Below are positions 26,766-35,488 of a stretch of DNA of 64,000 bases, piece after piece (the first letter of the stretch is position 1; every line of letters begins with the position of its first letter). Origin of the DNA: Tenacibaculum sp. MAR_2009_124 (lineage in GTDB: Bacteria; Bacteroidota; Bacteroidia; Flavobacteriales; Flavobacteriaceae); contig NZ_FNSF01000001.1 of the NCBI RefSeq assembly GCF_900105455.1, forward strand, positions 253,001-317,000. Reading direction: 5' to 3'. The notes under the pieces are model-generated. The model had not been told where the DNA came from, did not search any database, and worked only from the letters and a program-made list of their open reading frames with translations. The position numbers and the translations under genes are program-made.

Positions 26766-28400
26766 TTAAGCCAGCATAGTAACTGGATTTTCTAAATATG
26801 TTTTTAATGTTTGTAAAAATTGAGCACCAACTGCACCGTCTACGGTTCTATGGTCACAAGCTAAAGTTAATTTCATTGTATTTCCTACAACGATTTGTCC
26901 GTTTTTAACAACAGGTTTTTCAACGATCGCTCCAACAGATAGAATTGCTGAGTTAGGTTGGTTAATGATAGAAGTAAAACTTTCAATTCCAAACATACCT
27001 AAGTTTGAAACAGTAAAAGTACTTCCTTGCATTTCGTCCAAAGACAATTTCTTATTTCTTGCTCTTCCTGCTAAATCACGTACTTGAATATCTATGTCAT
27101 TAATATTCATGTGGTCAGCGTGTTTCAATACAGGAACTAGAAGTCCATCAGGAACTGCTACTGCTACGCCAACATGAATATGTTTATTGTATATAGTTGC
27201 GTTATCACTCCATGAAGTATTTACCTGAGGATGTCTTCTTAATGCCATAGCACAAGCCTTTACCACCATATCGTTAAATGATACTTTGGTGTCTGGCATT
27301 TGATTGATTATTTTTCTAGATTGAATCGCATTATCCATGTCTATTTCAATGTTCAAATAGAAATGAGGTGCGTTAAATTTTGAAGTTGATAAAGATTTCG
27401 CAATAGCTTTACGCATTTGAGAGTTCTTTACCTCTTCGGTACCTTCTTGACCTGCAATAGCAAAACTAGTAACAGATGCCGAAGCAGATGGAACTGATTG
27501 TTGAGGAGTTGCTGCTTTAGCAGCAGGAGTATAGTTTTCAACATCTTTTTTGATGATACGACCATTTTCTCCAGAACCTTTGATATCTGATAAATTAAAG
27601 CCTTTGTCTTTTGCTATTTTCTTAGCTAAAGGAGAAGCAAAAACACGACCGTTCGAAGAACTATTTGCTGCAGCTTCAACTGTTGGAGTTTCTTGAGCAG
27701 CAGGAGTGTTATCAGTTTTTGGAGCTTCTTTTTCAGAAGTTTCTGTTGTAGTTGATAAATTACCGTCTTTATGAGCCGCAACTAACGTAGCTACATCAGT
27801 ACCTTCAGCACCAATAATTGCTAATAAACTATCTACAGGTGCACTGTCTCCTTCATTAATACCAATATGTAATAAAGTTCCTTCATAAAAAGATTCGAAC
27901 TCCATAGTAGCCTTATCTGTTTCAATTTCGGCTAAAATATCTCCTTCCTCTACTTTATCTCCTACATTTTTCAACCAAGAAGCAACAGTTCCTTCGGTCA
28001 TGGTATCACTTAATCGAGGCATTGTAACTACTTGAACACCTTCTGGTATTGCAGTAGTTGAACTGGCATCTGATGTTGTTTCATCTTGCTTAGGAGCTTC
28101 TTCTGGTTGTGTTTCGTTAGTCGTAGTTTGACCTCCAGAAACTAAAGAAGAAAAATCCTCTCCTTCGTCTCCAATGATTGCTAATAAAGTATCAACAGGA
28201 GCTGTTTCGCCTTCATTTACACCGATATGCAATAAAGTACCTTCATGGAATGATTCAAATTCCATTGTAGCTTTATCAGTTTCAATTTCAGCTAAAATAT
28301 CACCTTCTTCTACTTTGTCTCCAACATTTTTTAACCATTGTGCAACAACACCTTCTTCCATGGTGTCACTCAAACGAGGCATATTAATTATTGTAGCCAT
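26766..28400 (-). CDS. pdhC: Pyruvate dehydrogenase E2, dihydrolipoyl acetyltransferase
   Basis: 544 aa. Two lipoyl domains carry the lipoylated lysines in TDKATME at K43 and K163. They are followed by Ala/Thr/Pro/Glu-rich linkers, a peripheral subunit-binding domain (about 252-290, FASPLAKKIAKDKG) and the catalytic acetyltransferase domain with DHRTVDG (516-522; H517 and D521 catalytic). It transfers acetyl groups from E1-bound hydroxyethyl-TPP to CoA. It starts 24 bp after the E1-alpha stop and shares its transcript. No E1-beta or E3 gene is in the window. Confidence 0.96.
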   Translation of the reverse strand: MATIINMPRLSDTMEEGVVAQWLKNVGDKVEEGDILAEIETDKATMEFESFHEGTLLHIGVNEGETAPVDTLLAIIGDEGEDFSSLVSGGQTTTNETQPEEAPKQDETTSDASSTTAIPEGVQVVTMPRLSDTMTEGTVASWLKNVGDKVEEGDILAEIETDKATMEFESFYEGTLLHIGINEGDSAPVDSLLAIIGAEGTDVATLVAAHKDGNLSTTTETSEKEAPKTDNTPAAQETPTVEAAANSSSNGRVFASPLAKKIAKDKGFNLSDIKGSGENGRIIKKDVENYTPAAKAATPQQSVPSASASVTSFAIAGQEGTEEVKNSQMRKAIAKSLSTSKFNAPHFYLNIEIDMDNAIQSRKIINQMPDTKVSFNDMVVKACAMALRRHPQVNTSWSDNATIYNKHIHVGVAVAVPDGLLVPVLKHADHMNINDIDIQVRDLAGRARNKKLSLDEMQGSTFTVSNLGMFGIESFTSIINQPNSAILSVGAIVEKPVVKNGQIVVGNTMKLTLACDHRTVDGAVGAQFLQTLKTYLENPVTMLA

Positions 28401-28424
28401 AATTTAATTAATTTGTTGGATTTA

Positions 28425-29414
28425 TTATTTTATAAATGGATAATCTTCTTGTTCGTATACCATATCATGTAATTGATTTAATTCAGGATATGGAGATTCT
28501 TCTGCAAATTTTTCACACTCTTTTACAGAAGCTTTAACTTCTTTATCAATAGCCTTGATTTCTTCATCAGAAGCATACTTTTTTTCTTTGATAATATCAA
28601 GAACTTGAGTAATAGGGTCAATTTTCTTATACTCTTCAACTTCATCTTTAGTACGATAATGTTGAGCATCAGACATTGAATGACCTCTATATCTGTAAGT
28701 CTTCATTTCTAAGAAAGTAGGTCCGTCGCCTCTTCTAGCTCTTTGAATAGCTTCATCTACTGCTTCAGCGACCTTAATAGGATTCATTCCGTCAACTGGT
28801 CCACAAGGCATTTCGTAACCTAAACCTAGTTTCCAAATATCAGTATGATTGGCTGTTCTTTCTACAGAAGTACCCATTGCATATCCATTGTTTTCAACAA
28901 TAAATATAACTGGTAACTTCCAGTTCATTGCCATATTAAAGGTTTCATGTAAAGACCCTTGACGAGCAGCACCATCACCAAAATAACATAGAGTTACTGC
29001 ATCGTTACCTTTATATTTATCACCAAAAGCAAGTCCAGCTCCTAAAGGAATTTGACCTCCTACAATACCATGGCCTCCATAAAAACGGTGTTCTTTAGAA
29101 AAAATATGCATAGAGCCTCCCATTCCTTGAGATGTACCCGTAGCTTTACCATATAGTTCTGCCATTACTCGTTTAGGATCTTCTCCCATTCCAATTGGTT
29201 GAACATGGTTTCGATAAGCAGTAATCATTTTGTCTTTGGTTAAATCCATTGCATGTAATGATCCTGCCAACACAGCTTCTTGACCATTATATAAGTGTAA
29301 AAAACCTCTTACTTTTTGTTGAATATAAACGGCTGCCAGTTTATCTTCAAACTTTCTCCAAAATAACATGTCTCTATACCAATTGATATAGGTCTCTTTG
29401 GTGATTTCTTTCAT
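28425..29414 (-). CDS. pdhA: Pyruvate dehydrogenase E1 component, alpha subunit
   Basis: The 329-aa thiamine-diphosphate-dependent decarboxylase subunit. The TPP-binding motif GDGAARQGSLHETFNMA runs to the ENN of IVENNGYAMGTS; the conserved phosphorylation-loop-like RYRGHSMSD is present. It pairs with an E1-beta encoded elsewhere to decarboxylate pyruvate and load lipoyl groups of the E2 encoded downstream. The family length is normal. Confidence 0.96.
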   Translation of the reverse strand: MKEITKETYINWYRDMLFWRKFEDKLAAVYIQQKVRGFLHLYNGQEAVLAGSLHAMDLTKDKMITAYRNHVQPIGMGEDPKRVMAELYGKATGTSQGMGGSMHIFSKEHRFYGGHGIVGGQIPLGAGLAFGDKYKGNDAVTLCYFGDGAARQGSLHETFNMAMNWKLPVIFIVENNGYAMGTSVERTANHTDIWKLGLGYEMPCGPVDGMNPIKVAEAVDEAIQRARRGDGPTFLEMKTYRYRGHSMSDAQHYRTKDEVEEYKKIDPITQVLDIIKEKKYASDEEIKAIDKEVKASVKECEKFAEESPYPELNQLHDMVYEQEDYPFIK

Positions 29415-29556
29415 TATATATTAGTTGTTTATTATAGTTTGTTTGTTTTGCCTAACTCAAAACGTGGCTACAAAAGTAGTAGTTTTTAGTAATTTAAAAA
29501 AGCTTCTATGTAAAAGAAATTATAAAGAGTTCTTTTATTTTTTGTTAAAGTTATAA

Positions 29557-30231
29557 TTACTTTTCTTTGGCAATAATTATACTGGCTTTTGCACCTGTTG
29601 CTAGGTTCCATTGATTTGAAGAAATTAGCATACCTGCATCGTTGTATATTTTGAATGCCGCTGTATTAGGGCCTGACGTTCCTTGGTTTAAAGCAATAAT
29701 TTGTATGGTATTTACACCTTTTTCTAAAGGAATGTTAAATGATTGGTAGCGCTGTTGTAATGTTAATCTGGTTATGACTGGTATATCATTTACAAGAATA
29801 GTTACTTGATCCCCATCTGGATATTGAAAATCTCTACAAATAATATTTACACTTTTTGACTTGGTACTAAAGCTTCCCAAATCTTGATCTATAACTGGGT
29901 ATTGATACTGCCCATTAATTTTTTGAAAAGAATTGAGGTATTGTTCTTCTGCTATTTTTGCTTTGGTTAGTATCCCTTTGTTTAAATAGGCTTCTTCCTC
30001 TTGCTTTTTCTTACGTTCTTGCTGTTGTTTGTTATGAGCTGTTTTAAAACCGTGGTCATTTTTGAAGTCTAATGATTTCGGTTTTTTCGCTTCTTTAGCA
30101 GAAATACTCATATTTCCTAAGGTGAAACTTCCTTTTTTATTTCCACCACTAGAACCATCTATTTGTCCGTAAACTAAGGCAGAAAAGCAAAGAGCTAAAC
30201 TTAAAATTATGTACTTACCAACTTCTTCCAT
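29557..30231 (-). CDS. Exported protein of unknown function near pdhA
   Basis: 224 aa with a Sec signal peptide (SALVYGQ, about residue 23). A charged Lys/Glu/Gln coiled-coil-like stretch (about 60-100, QQQERKKKQEEE) is followed by an all-beta C-terminal half (ILVNDIPVI, FNIPLEKGVNTIQIIALNQG) with the look of an Ig-like or carbohydrate-binding sandwich. It lies 140 bp upstream of pdhA on the same strand. No function recognised. Confidence 0.75.
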   Translation of the reverse strand: MEEVGKYIILSLALCFSALVYGQIDGSSGGNKKGSFTLGNMSISAKEAKKPKSLDFKNDHGFKTAHNKQQQERKKKQEEEAYLNKGILTKAKIAEEQYLNSFQKINGQYQYPVIDQDLGSFSTKSKSVNIICRDFQYPDGDQVTILVNDIPVITRLTLQQRYQSFNIPLEKGVNTIQIIALNQGTSGPNTAAFKIYNDAGMLISSNQWNLATGAKASIIIAKEK

Positions 30232-30522
30232 ATATCAAATTGTTATAACAAATATAATGCCGATTTTATATCATAGTCTAAATAAAGCGTTAAAAATTAC
30301 TTAGTTACTGTTATTTATGAAGTTTAGTACTTCTGTTTTACGCTTTTAACCTGAATTTATACATAAGAACCACAGCTAAATATGACATTTTCTTGCTTTT
30401 GGTTTAGCGCTATTAATAGAAAATCGAAAATAATTTGTTATCTCTGATTTTGAAGTAGTTTTATCTGGAATAATATGGTTTAGATAGTTACTCAAGAATA
30501 ATTGCTCATATACAATGGCACT

Positions 30523-31194
30523 TTATTTAATTGGAAAATTAAAGAAGGTTTTTGGGAAAGGTTCATTTCTCAAAGTAAAATGCCACCACTCGTTTTTATA
30601 AGGTCTAAAACCATGTTTTACCATTGTTTTTTGTAAAATGGAACGGTTTTTTTTCTGTTGAGGAGTAAGTTTTTCAAAAGCGATGTGCGAGGATTTTCCG
30701 AAGAAATCGAATGGACTCCCCATATCTAATTCTTCATTTGTTTTTAGATCGACCATAGTTAAATCGACGGAGCTTCCTCTCGAATGTCCTGATTTTGAAG
30801 CAATATAGCCCAGCTTAAACAAATGTCTTTTATTGATTTTTGGATAGTATTCTGATTTCATTAACGTGTCGTTCATAACTCTAGCCCAACGAACAAAGTG
30901 ATTGACAGCTTGTTGTGGTCTGTAAGCATCAAAAATTTTTAACGAGTATCCTTTTTTAACAAGTTCGTTTTGAACTTTTTTAAGAGCTTTTGCAGTTAAT
31001 GTAGACGTGATGAGCACATCATCAAAATATCCGTCAATCGGAGTCCCTACAAAATTGTTGTGATTGCAATAACGTAATTCTCTCTGAATACTAGGCGCAA
31101 TATCTCTGATATAAGAAAATCCTTTTGGTAATTGAGACCATGTAATGAAAGTGAAAAATAAAAATGTTATCGTTGTTAAGGTTTTTGCTTTCAT
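30523..31194 (-). CDS. VanX-like D-alanyl-D-alanine dipeptidase (M15D)
   Basis: 223 aa with a signal peptide (to about residue 21, TWSQ). The zinc site SGHSRGSSVD has H137 and D144, the third ligand lies in EWWH (H205) with catalytic E202, and the transition-state Arg is in YRPQQ (R92). It hydrolyses D-Ala-D-Ala in the periplasm, either for peptidoglycan recycling or nutrition. No VanA/VanH partner is nearby, so resistance is not implied. Its ATG overlaps the upstream glycosyltransferase stop by four bases. Confidence 0.9.
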   Translation of the reverse strand: MKAKTLTTITFLFFTFITWSQLPKGFSYIRDIAPSIQRELRYCNHNNFVGTPIDGYFDDVLITSTLTAKALKKVQNELVKKGYSLKIFDAYRPQQAVNHFVRWARVMNDTLMKSEYYPKINKRHLFKLGYIASKSGHSRGSSVDLTMVDLKTNEELDMGSPFDFFGKSSHIAFEKLTPQQKKNRSILQKTMVKHGFRPYKNEWWHFTLRNEPFPKTFFNFPIK

Positions 31195-32837
31195 TTCAGA
31201 GTAATAATATGTGTTTTATTTAATATACTTTTTCTTGTATTTTTATTAGCAAATTTTAGGTTCAACCTAGTTATTCTAAAATTATCAAAATCTTGATCTA
31301 TATAATAGCTCACTTTGTTACTGTTTAAATGTTGTAAAAAGTTATCGCTCACATAAAATGTTTTATCTTTAAAGGATGCGACATTTTCTAAACGAATTCT
31401 ATTAACGTTTTTTGCAGTGTAAAATTCAAATCCGAAATCAGCTGCATCTTCCACAAATATATGAATATCTGAGTTTGATTGATTGTTCTGTCTTGCAGCA
31501 TAAACACCTCCTTGATATTTCAGAAGAGTGGGGTAGAAGTTCGTGATTAAAAAAGTGTATACGAACATAAATGATAATGAGCTTATAATAAAAAGGGTAT
31601 CTACTTTATTTCGCTCTTTGTTTTTCACAGTCATAAAAAGTAAAAAAATAATTACAATTGTTATGACAATGAATAGATAACTGATTTCGTCAATCATTAA
31701 GTAAAAAAGCACAGGAATTAAAAGAATAGTTAGTACCGAAACTATGGTCTGTATTATCGTGTATAGTTTTTGCTTAGTTTGATAACTTTCCTTCAGTTTA
31801 TAAATAAAATCAGCAGTGATAATAGCCATAAAAGGGAAAATAATATTGGTGTAGTGTGCTAATTGAAATTTACTTACAGAGAATACAATTATAGCTGTTA
31901 ATGCTGCAAAAACCGAATAGAATTCTTCATTTCTATTAGTTTTTTTTAGGTTGCGTTTAACTTTAAAAAAGGTTGCCAAATAAAATAATATCGACCATGG
32001 AAGAAATGCCCATAAAAGTGTGTGCAGGAAAAAGAAGATACTTCCATTATGATTTACAATGGGGCCCGTGTTAAAAAAACGACCGAATTGACTATCCCAA
32101 AAGAAGAATTTAAGTCCAGATACATTGTTTTTTTCAAAAACCAATTTTTCCGGATGAAGATCAAATTGGAGGTATAAGGTATAAAGTTCAGGAAGTGTTA
32201 CAATAAGAATAATAACAAATGCAATTAGCCAAATAGGAGAGAATAATTGCTTCCAATTTCTTTTTACAATAAGCTCACCTGCAAGTGCTGCTATAATTGG
32301 AATTAACGTAAAAACACCTTTAGTCATTAAAGAAAAACCAGCAAATAAACAACCTAAAAGCAAATGCTTTAATTTTTTGTTTTTAATGTATCTATCAAAA
32401 TAATATACCGAAGCAATAATGAAAGCAGTTAAAAAAGGTTCCGCACGAACATCAAAATTAGAAATCACACTGTGAAGAGATGTTGCTAGGATGATTGTTG
32501 CTATAAGTGCTGTTTCTTTGTTATAGTTTTCTTTAGTAAACTTGTAGGTCAGCCAAATACCGAAAGCAAATACTAAAACAGCTGGGAATTTGTAAGCGAA
32601 ATTGTTTAACCCGAAAACTTTAAAAGAGATTGCTGTTAGCCAAAAAGGCATATGAGGTTTATCTAACCAGTCTTTACCCAATGAAAATAGGTTAACAAAA
32701 TCATTATTTAAATACATGGTTTTGGCTATAGAAGCGTATAGAGCTCCATCTGGAGCCATAATATCTATAAATAAACCTATAGCCGTAATAAAGCCTATTA
32801 AAGTTAAAATACTTAGAAGTAAGTTTTTTGTTTTCAT
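31191..32837 (-). CDS. ArnT/GT39-like membrane glycosyltransferase
   Basis: About 548 aa from MKTKNLLLS (32837); an upstream ATG at 32888 would put unlikely residues before the first membrane helix. About 11-12 transmembrane helices. The first periplasmic loop has the acidic motif of this fold (DIMAPDGALYASIAKTM), plus DKPHMPFW and FDVRAEPF, all typical of the dolichyl-phosphate-mannose / ArnT GT-C family. It transfers a sugar from a polyprenyl phosphate donor to an envelope acceptor. Translationally coupled to the dipeptidase downstream. Confidence 0.87.
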   Translation of the reverse strand: MKTKNLLLSILTLIGFITAIGLFIDIMAPDGALYASIAKTMYLNNDFVNLFSLGKDWLDKPHMPFWLTAISFKVFGLNNFAYKFPAVLVFAFGIWLTYKFTKENYNKETALIATIILATSLHSVISNFDVRAEPFLTAFIIASVYYFDRYIKNKKLKHLLLGCLFAGFSLMTKGVFTLIPIIAALAGELIVKRNWKQLFSPIWLIAFVIILIVTLPELYTLYLQFDLHPEKLVFEKNNVSGLKFFFWDSQFGRFFNTGPIVNHNGSIFFFLHTLLWAFLPWSILFYLATFFKVKRNLKKTNRNEEFYSVFAALTAIIVFSVSKFQLAHYTNIIFPFMAIITADFIYKLKESYQTKQKLYTIIQTIVSVLTILLIPVLFYLMIDEISYLFIVITIVIIFLLFMTVKNKERNKVDTLFIISSLSFMFVYTFLITNFYPTLLKYQGGVYAARQNNQSNSDIHIFVEDAADFGFEFYTAKNVNRIRLENVASFKDKTFYVSDNFLQHLNSNKVSYYIDQDFDNFRITRLNLKFANKNTRKSILNKTHIITLK

Positions 32838-32926
32838 TGATAGCTTTTTATCCTTTTGCAAAGTAATGCAAAAATTATATCCTGTCACTCAATATTAGTA
32901 AAAATGAATTTTTAGAAAAAACCATA

Positions 32927-32957
32927 AAAAAGCCAAAGCATATATGCTTCGGCTTTT
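32927..32957 (-). terminator. Terminator of the ankyrin gene
   Basis: AAAAGCC.AAGCATA pairs with TATGCTT.GGCTTTT. The single A/C mismatch on the plus strand is a G-U pair on the minus-strand RNA, so the minus strand is the one transcribed. Confidence 0.75.
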
Positions 32958-33064
32958 AACTAATAAAACCAAGTATTAGTACGTTTTATTTGAAGTTAGC
33001 TATCAACGTACTAATGTTTTCTTGTTAAGAAATTTTTTAATTATTTATAATTCCTAACATTTTT

Positions 33065-33514
33065 TTAATTCTTATAACTGTTTAAATAGTTTTCTATTTC
33101 TTCTTGTTTATATTTTTCAGCATAATCTAAAGCTGTTCTTCCATTATTGGTGGTTTTCAGATTAGCCCCATTTTCTACTAAGTATTTTACGGCACTTAAC
33201 TGGCCGTATTTTACAGCGTACATCAGCGGTGTTTTACCTGTACATTCTCCTTCTAAGTTGGCTTTTCTTGTTACGAAATATTTTAAAGATTCAATAGATT
33301 TCATTTTAATGGAAATAGCCAGAAAGTTGTACGAACTGCCTCGAACTTCATAGCATTCGTTTAGCTGGTTATCTGAAACGAGTTCATTTAAAGTTTCGGT
33401 GTTTTCATTCTTAATAGCCATGAGAACTTCGTTAGAAATACTTTGTGCAGACACAATATTTTGCAAGAACAGGCTAGAAAGTAGTAAAAGGAATGTTTTA
33501 ATTGTTGTAGTCAT
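33065..33514 (-). CDS. Exported ankyrin-repeat protein
   Basis: 149 aa with a signal peptide (NIVSAQ, about residue 23). Roughly three ankyrin repeats follow; the best are GKTPLMYAVKYGQLSAVKYL and GRTALDYAEKYKQEEIENYL. It is probably a periplasmic protein-protein interaction module. It starts 14 bp after the stop of the serine hydrolase gene, so the two are likely co-transcribed. Confidence 0.87.
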   Translation of the reverse strand: MTTTIKTFLLLLSSLFLQNIVSAQSISNEVLMAIKNENTETLNELVSDNQLNECYEVRGSSYNFLAISIKMKSIESLKYFVTRKANLEGECTGKTPLMYAVKYGQLSAVKYLVENGANLKTTNNGRTALDYAEKYKQEEIENYLNSYKN

Positions 33515-33528
33515 AGTTAATTTATTTT

Positions 33529-34839
33529 TTATTCATCTTTTACGTATTCACCTTGAAAAGTCCCTTGCTCGAATAAGAGTTCCTGGCCATTGTCAGTGAA
33601 AGTGAATTTTATATTTTCAGCATACAATTGTTCGAAAATAAACTGATTATTTCCTTTATAGATTAATGGTTCCTTAAATTCATTTTTTATAACAAGAACC
33701 AATGAGTTGTTTTCGTTTATAAAAACTGTAGGATCTGTTTCGTTTTTTGTTGATTTATATGTTCCTACGAAATGTTTAATTTTTTCGGAATCAACCTTAA
33801 TGGTAGTATCATTGAAATATAACTTAAAGATTTTTTGATACAAAATATTCATATCCTCCTTAGAACCATTTGAAATCATTGTAAAACTTAAGTTTTCGTT
33901 CGGAAAATAAATTGCTGTAGATCTGAATTCATCAATATGTCCTCTATGACCATAACCTTTTCTGTTGTTTATAGTATATTCAATAAGCCCCAAGCCATAT
34001 TGGTTTTTAATTGTTTTCATTTCGTTCAAAGAGTTCTTAGTGACCACTTTTCCTTTTAAAAGTGACTCTAGGAAATAATTGGTTTCTTTTATAGTAGATA
34101 TAATAGATCCTGAACCGGTTCCAATAGATAAGCTAGTGGGATTAAATTTTATCCACTTATCCTTGTAAGTATATGAATGACAATACTTGTTTGTGTTTCT
34201 CTCAGCATAGGTGTTTTTTAAATTAAGAGGAGAGCAGATTTTGTGTTGTAATAAGTCTTCGTAGGAAGTTTCATATACTCTTTCTAAAATCATAGAGAGA
34301 AGAAAGTAATTTGAATTACTGTATTCAGTTTTGCTACCAGGTTCAAAATCGTTATTGTATTTGTTTATTCTCGAAAGTATTTTTTCCGAAGAAATGTTTT
34401 GGGTTCGAGTTTTCCAGAAAACTTCATCTCTTGTAAAATTGTGTACTCCACTTCTGTGTTGTAAAAGATGTTTTATCGTGATTTTTTCAGCATTTTTCAA
34501 TACTGGAAAATATTGCTGGATCGTTCCATTTAATTGTAATTTTTTTTCTTCTATAGCCTTCATAATAAGAACAGCTGTATATGTTTTAGAAATCGATCCT
34601 ATATTATATTTAGTATCTGAGTTTATTTTTTTATTCAAATCAACATCTTCGAAACCGATTGATTTCTCATATATTTTGTTATTAGAATTGATATATAAGC
34701 TGCCCATAAAATCTTCTTTCTTTTCCTTTATGGTTAATAGACTATCAGTCCTTTTTACGAAAGAATCAAATTTGGTAAGGCTTTCTTGTTTACAGGAAAT
34801 TGATATTAAACTTAATAAAAATAGTGTTAGGTTTCTCAT
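33529..34839 (-). CDS. Beta-lactamase-family serine hydrolase lipoprotein
   Basis: 436 aa, lipoprotein signal (ISISC, Cys at 16). The class C penicillin-binding fold has SxxK at 82-85 (SISK), the Tyr motif YSN (173-175) and a late HRG (GYGHRGHIDEF). The C-terminal ~90 residues form a beta-rich DUF3471-like domain. These enzymes are usually peptidases or esterases rather than antibiotic-degrading lactamases. It is anchored to the membrane, with the active site in the periplasm or outside. Confidence 0.9.
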   Translation of the reverse strand: MRNLTLFLLSLISISCKQESLTKFDSFVKRTDSLLTIKEKKEDFMGSLYINSNNKIYEKSIGFEDVDLNKKINSDTKYNIGSISKTYTAVLIMKAIEEKKLQLNGTIQQYFPVLKNAEKITIKHLLQHRSGVHNFTRDEVFWKTRTQNISSEKILSRINKYNNDFEPGSKTEYSNSNYFLLSMILERVYETSYEDLLQHKICSPLNLKNTYAERNTNKYCHSYTYKDKWIKFNPTSLSIGTGSGSIISTIKETNYFLESLLKGKVVTKNSLNEMKTIKNQYGLGLIEYTINNRKGYGHRGHIDEFRSTAIYFPNENLSFTMISNGSKEDMNILYQKIFKLYFNDTTIKVDSEKIKHFVGTYKSTKNETDPTVFINENNSLVLVIKNEFKEPLIYKGNNQFIFEQLYAENIKFTFTDNGQELLFEQGTFQGEYVKDE

Positions 34840-34863
34840 TGTTTAGTAGTTCGCGCCATTTTT

Positions 34864-35328
34864 TTAGTGTAAACTAATGACTTTGGTGATATGCCATTGA
34901 TCTTCGTTTTTTTTCCAAATTGTAATGAATTTACTCGGAATTGATTTTGCGTTTGGTTCTTGACTATTAAAAAACGTATGATACCCAATTTCGACGGCTC
35001 CATAATTATGAATGGGATATACCTCAATACTACCTTTAATTAAAGTTCGGGTAACTTTATTACAAATATTTTTTTTGATAGCGTTTAAGATGTCTTCTTT
35101 AGAAGTTGACAGTCCAGTGTTATCATGAAAAAACTCAATATCATTACTTAAAATTTTCGTTTGTGTTTCAAGGTCGCAGTTGTTATATGCATTGAAAAAA
35201 GTAGCATCCATTACCAAAATCTCTTCAAATAACTGCTGGTTTTTAGGTTGAAAATCTGGAATTTCATGTACCTGTCCATTGGTAAACCATGATACAAAAA
35301 GAGCGTACAATAACATAAGTAATTTCAT
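34864..35328 (-). CDS. Exported NTF2-like (DUF4440) protein
   Basis: About 154 aa from MKLLMLLYALF (35328), which gives a proper signal peptide (SWFTNGQ); an upstream ATG at 35391 adds an odd prefix. Core: LVMDATFFNAYNNCDLETQTKIL, then FHDNTGLSTSKEDIL and a final WKKNEDQWHITKVISLH, the standard DUF4440/SnoaL cone fold. Function unknown; it lies 24 bp upstream of the hydrolase gene on the same strand and is probably in its operon. Confidence 0.85.
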   Translation of the reverse strand: MKLLMLLYALFVSWFTNGQVHEIPDFQPKNQQLFEEILVMDATFFNAYNNCDLETQTKILSNDIEFFHDNTGLSTSKEDILNAIKKNICNKVTRTLIKGSIEVYPIHNYGAVEIGYHTFFNSQEPNAKSIPSKFITIWKKNEDQWHITKVISLH

Positions 35329-35488
35329 AAAGAAGTTACCTTTAAAAAAGAAGTCGAAAATTGAGTCCATAGTTTTTAATAGTTTACTCACAATATGTGA
35401 GGGGTAAAATACGTCACTTGATGATGATGTATTTTATAGTTGTATTGAATTTCTAGTATAATTATAAGGTTTTGTTGTATATGGTTAA

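Noticed and set aside
30523..31194. Vancomycin resistance gene
   Set aside because: VanX fold alone; no VanH/VanA ligase nearby, and Gram-negative homologues serve in D-Ala-D-Ala turnover.
33529..34839. Antibiotic-degrading beta-lactamase
   Set aside because: Class C-type fold with a C-terminal DUF3471-like domain and lipoprotein anchor, typical of serine peptidases or esterases rather than AmpC.
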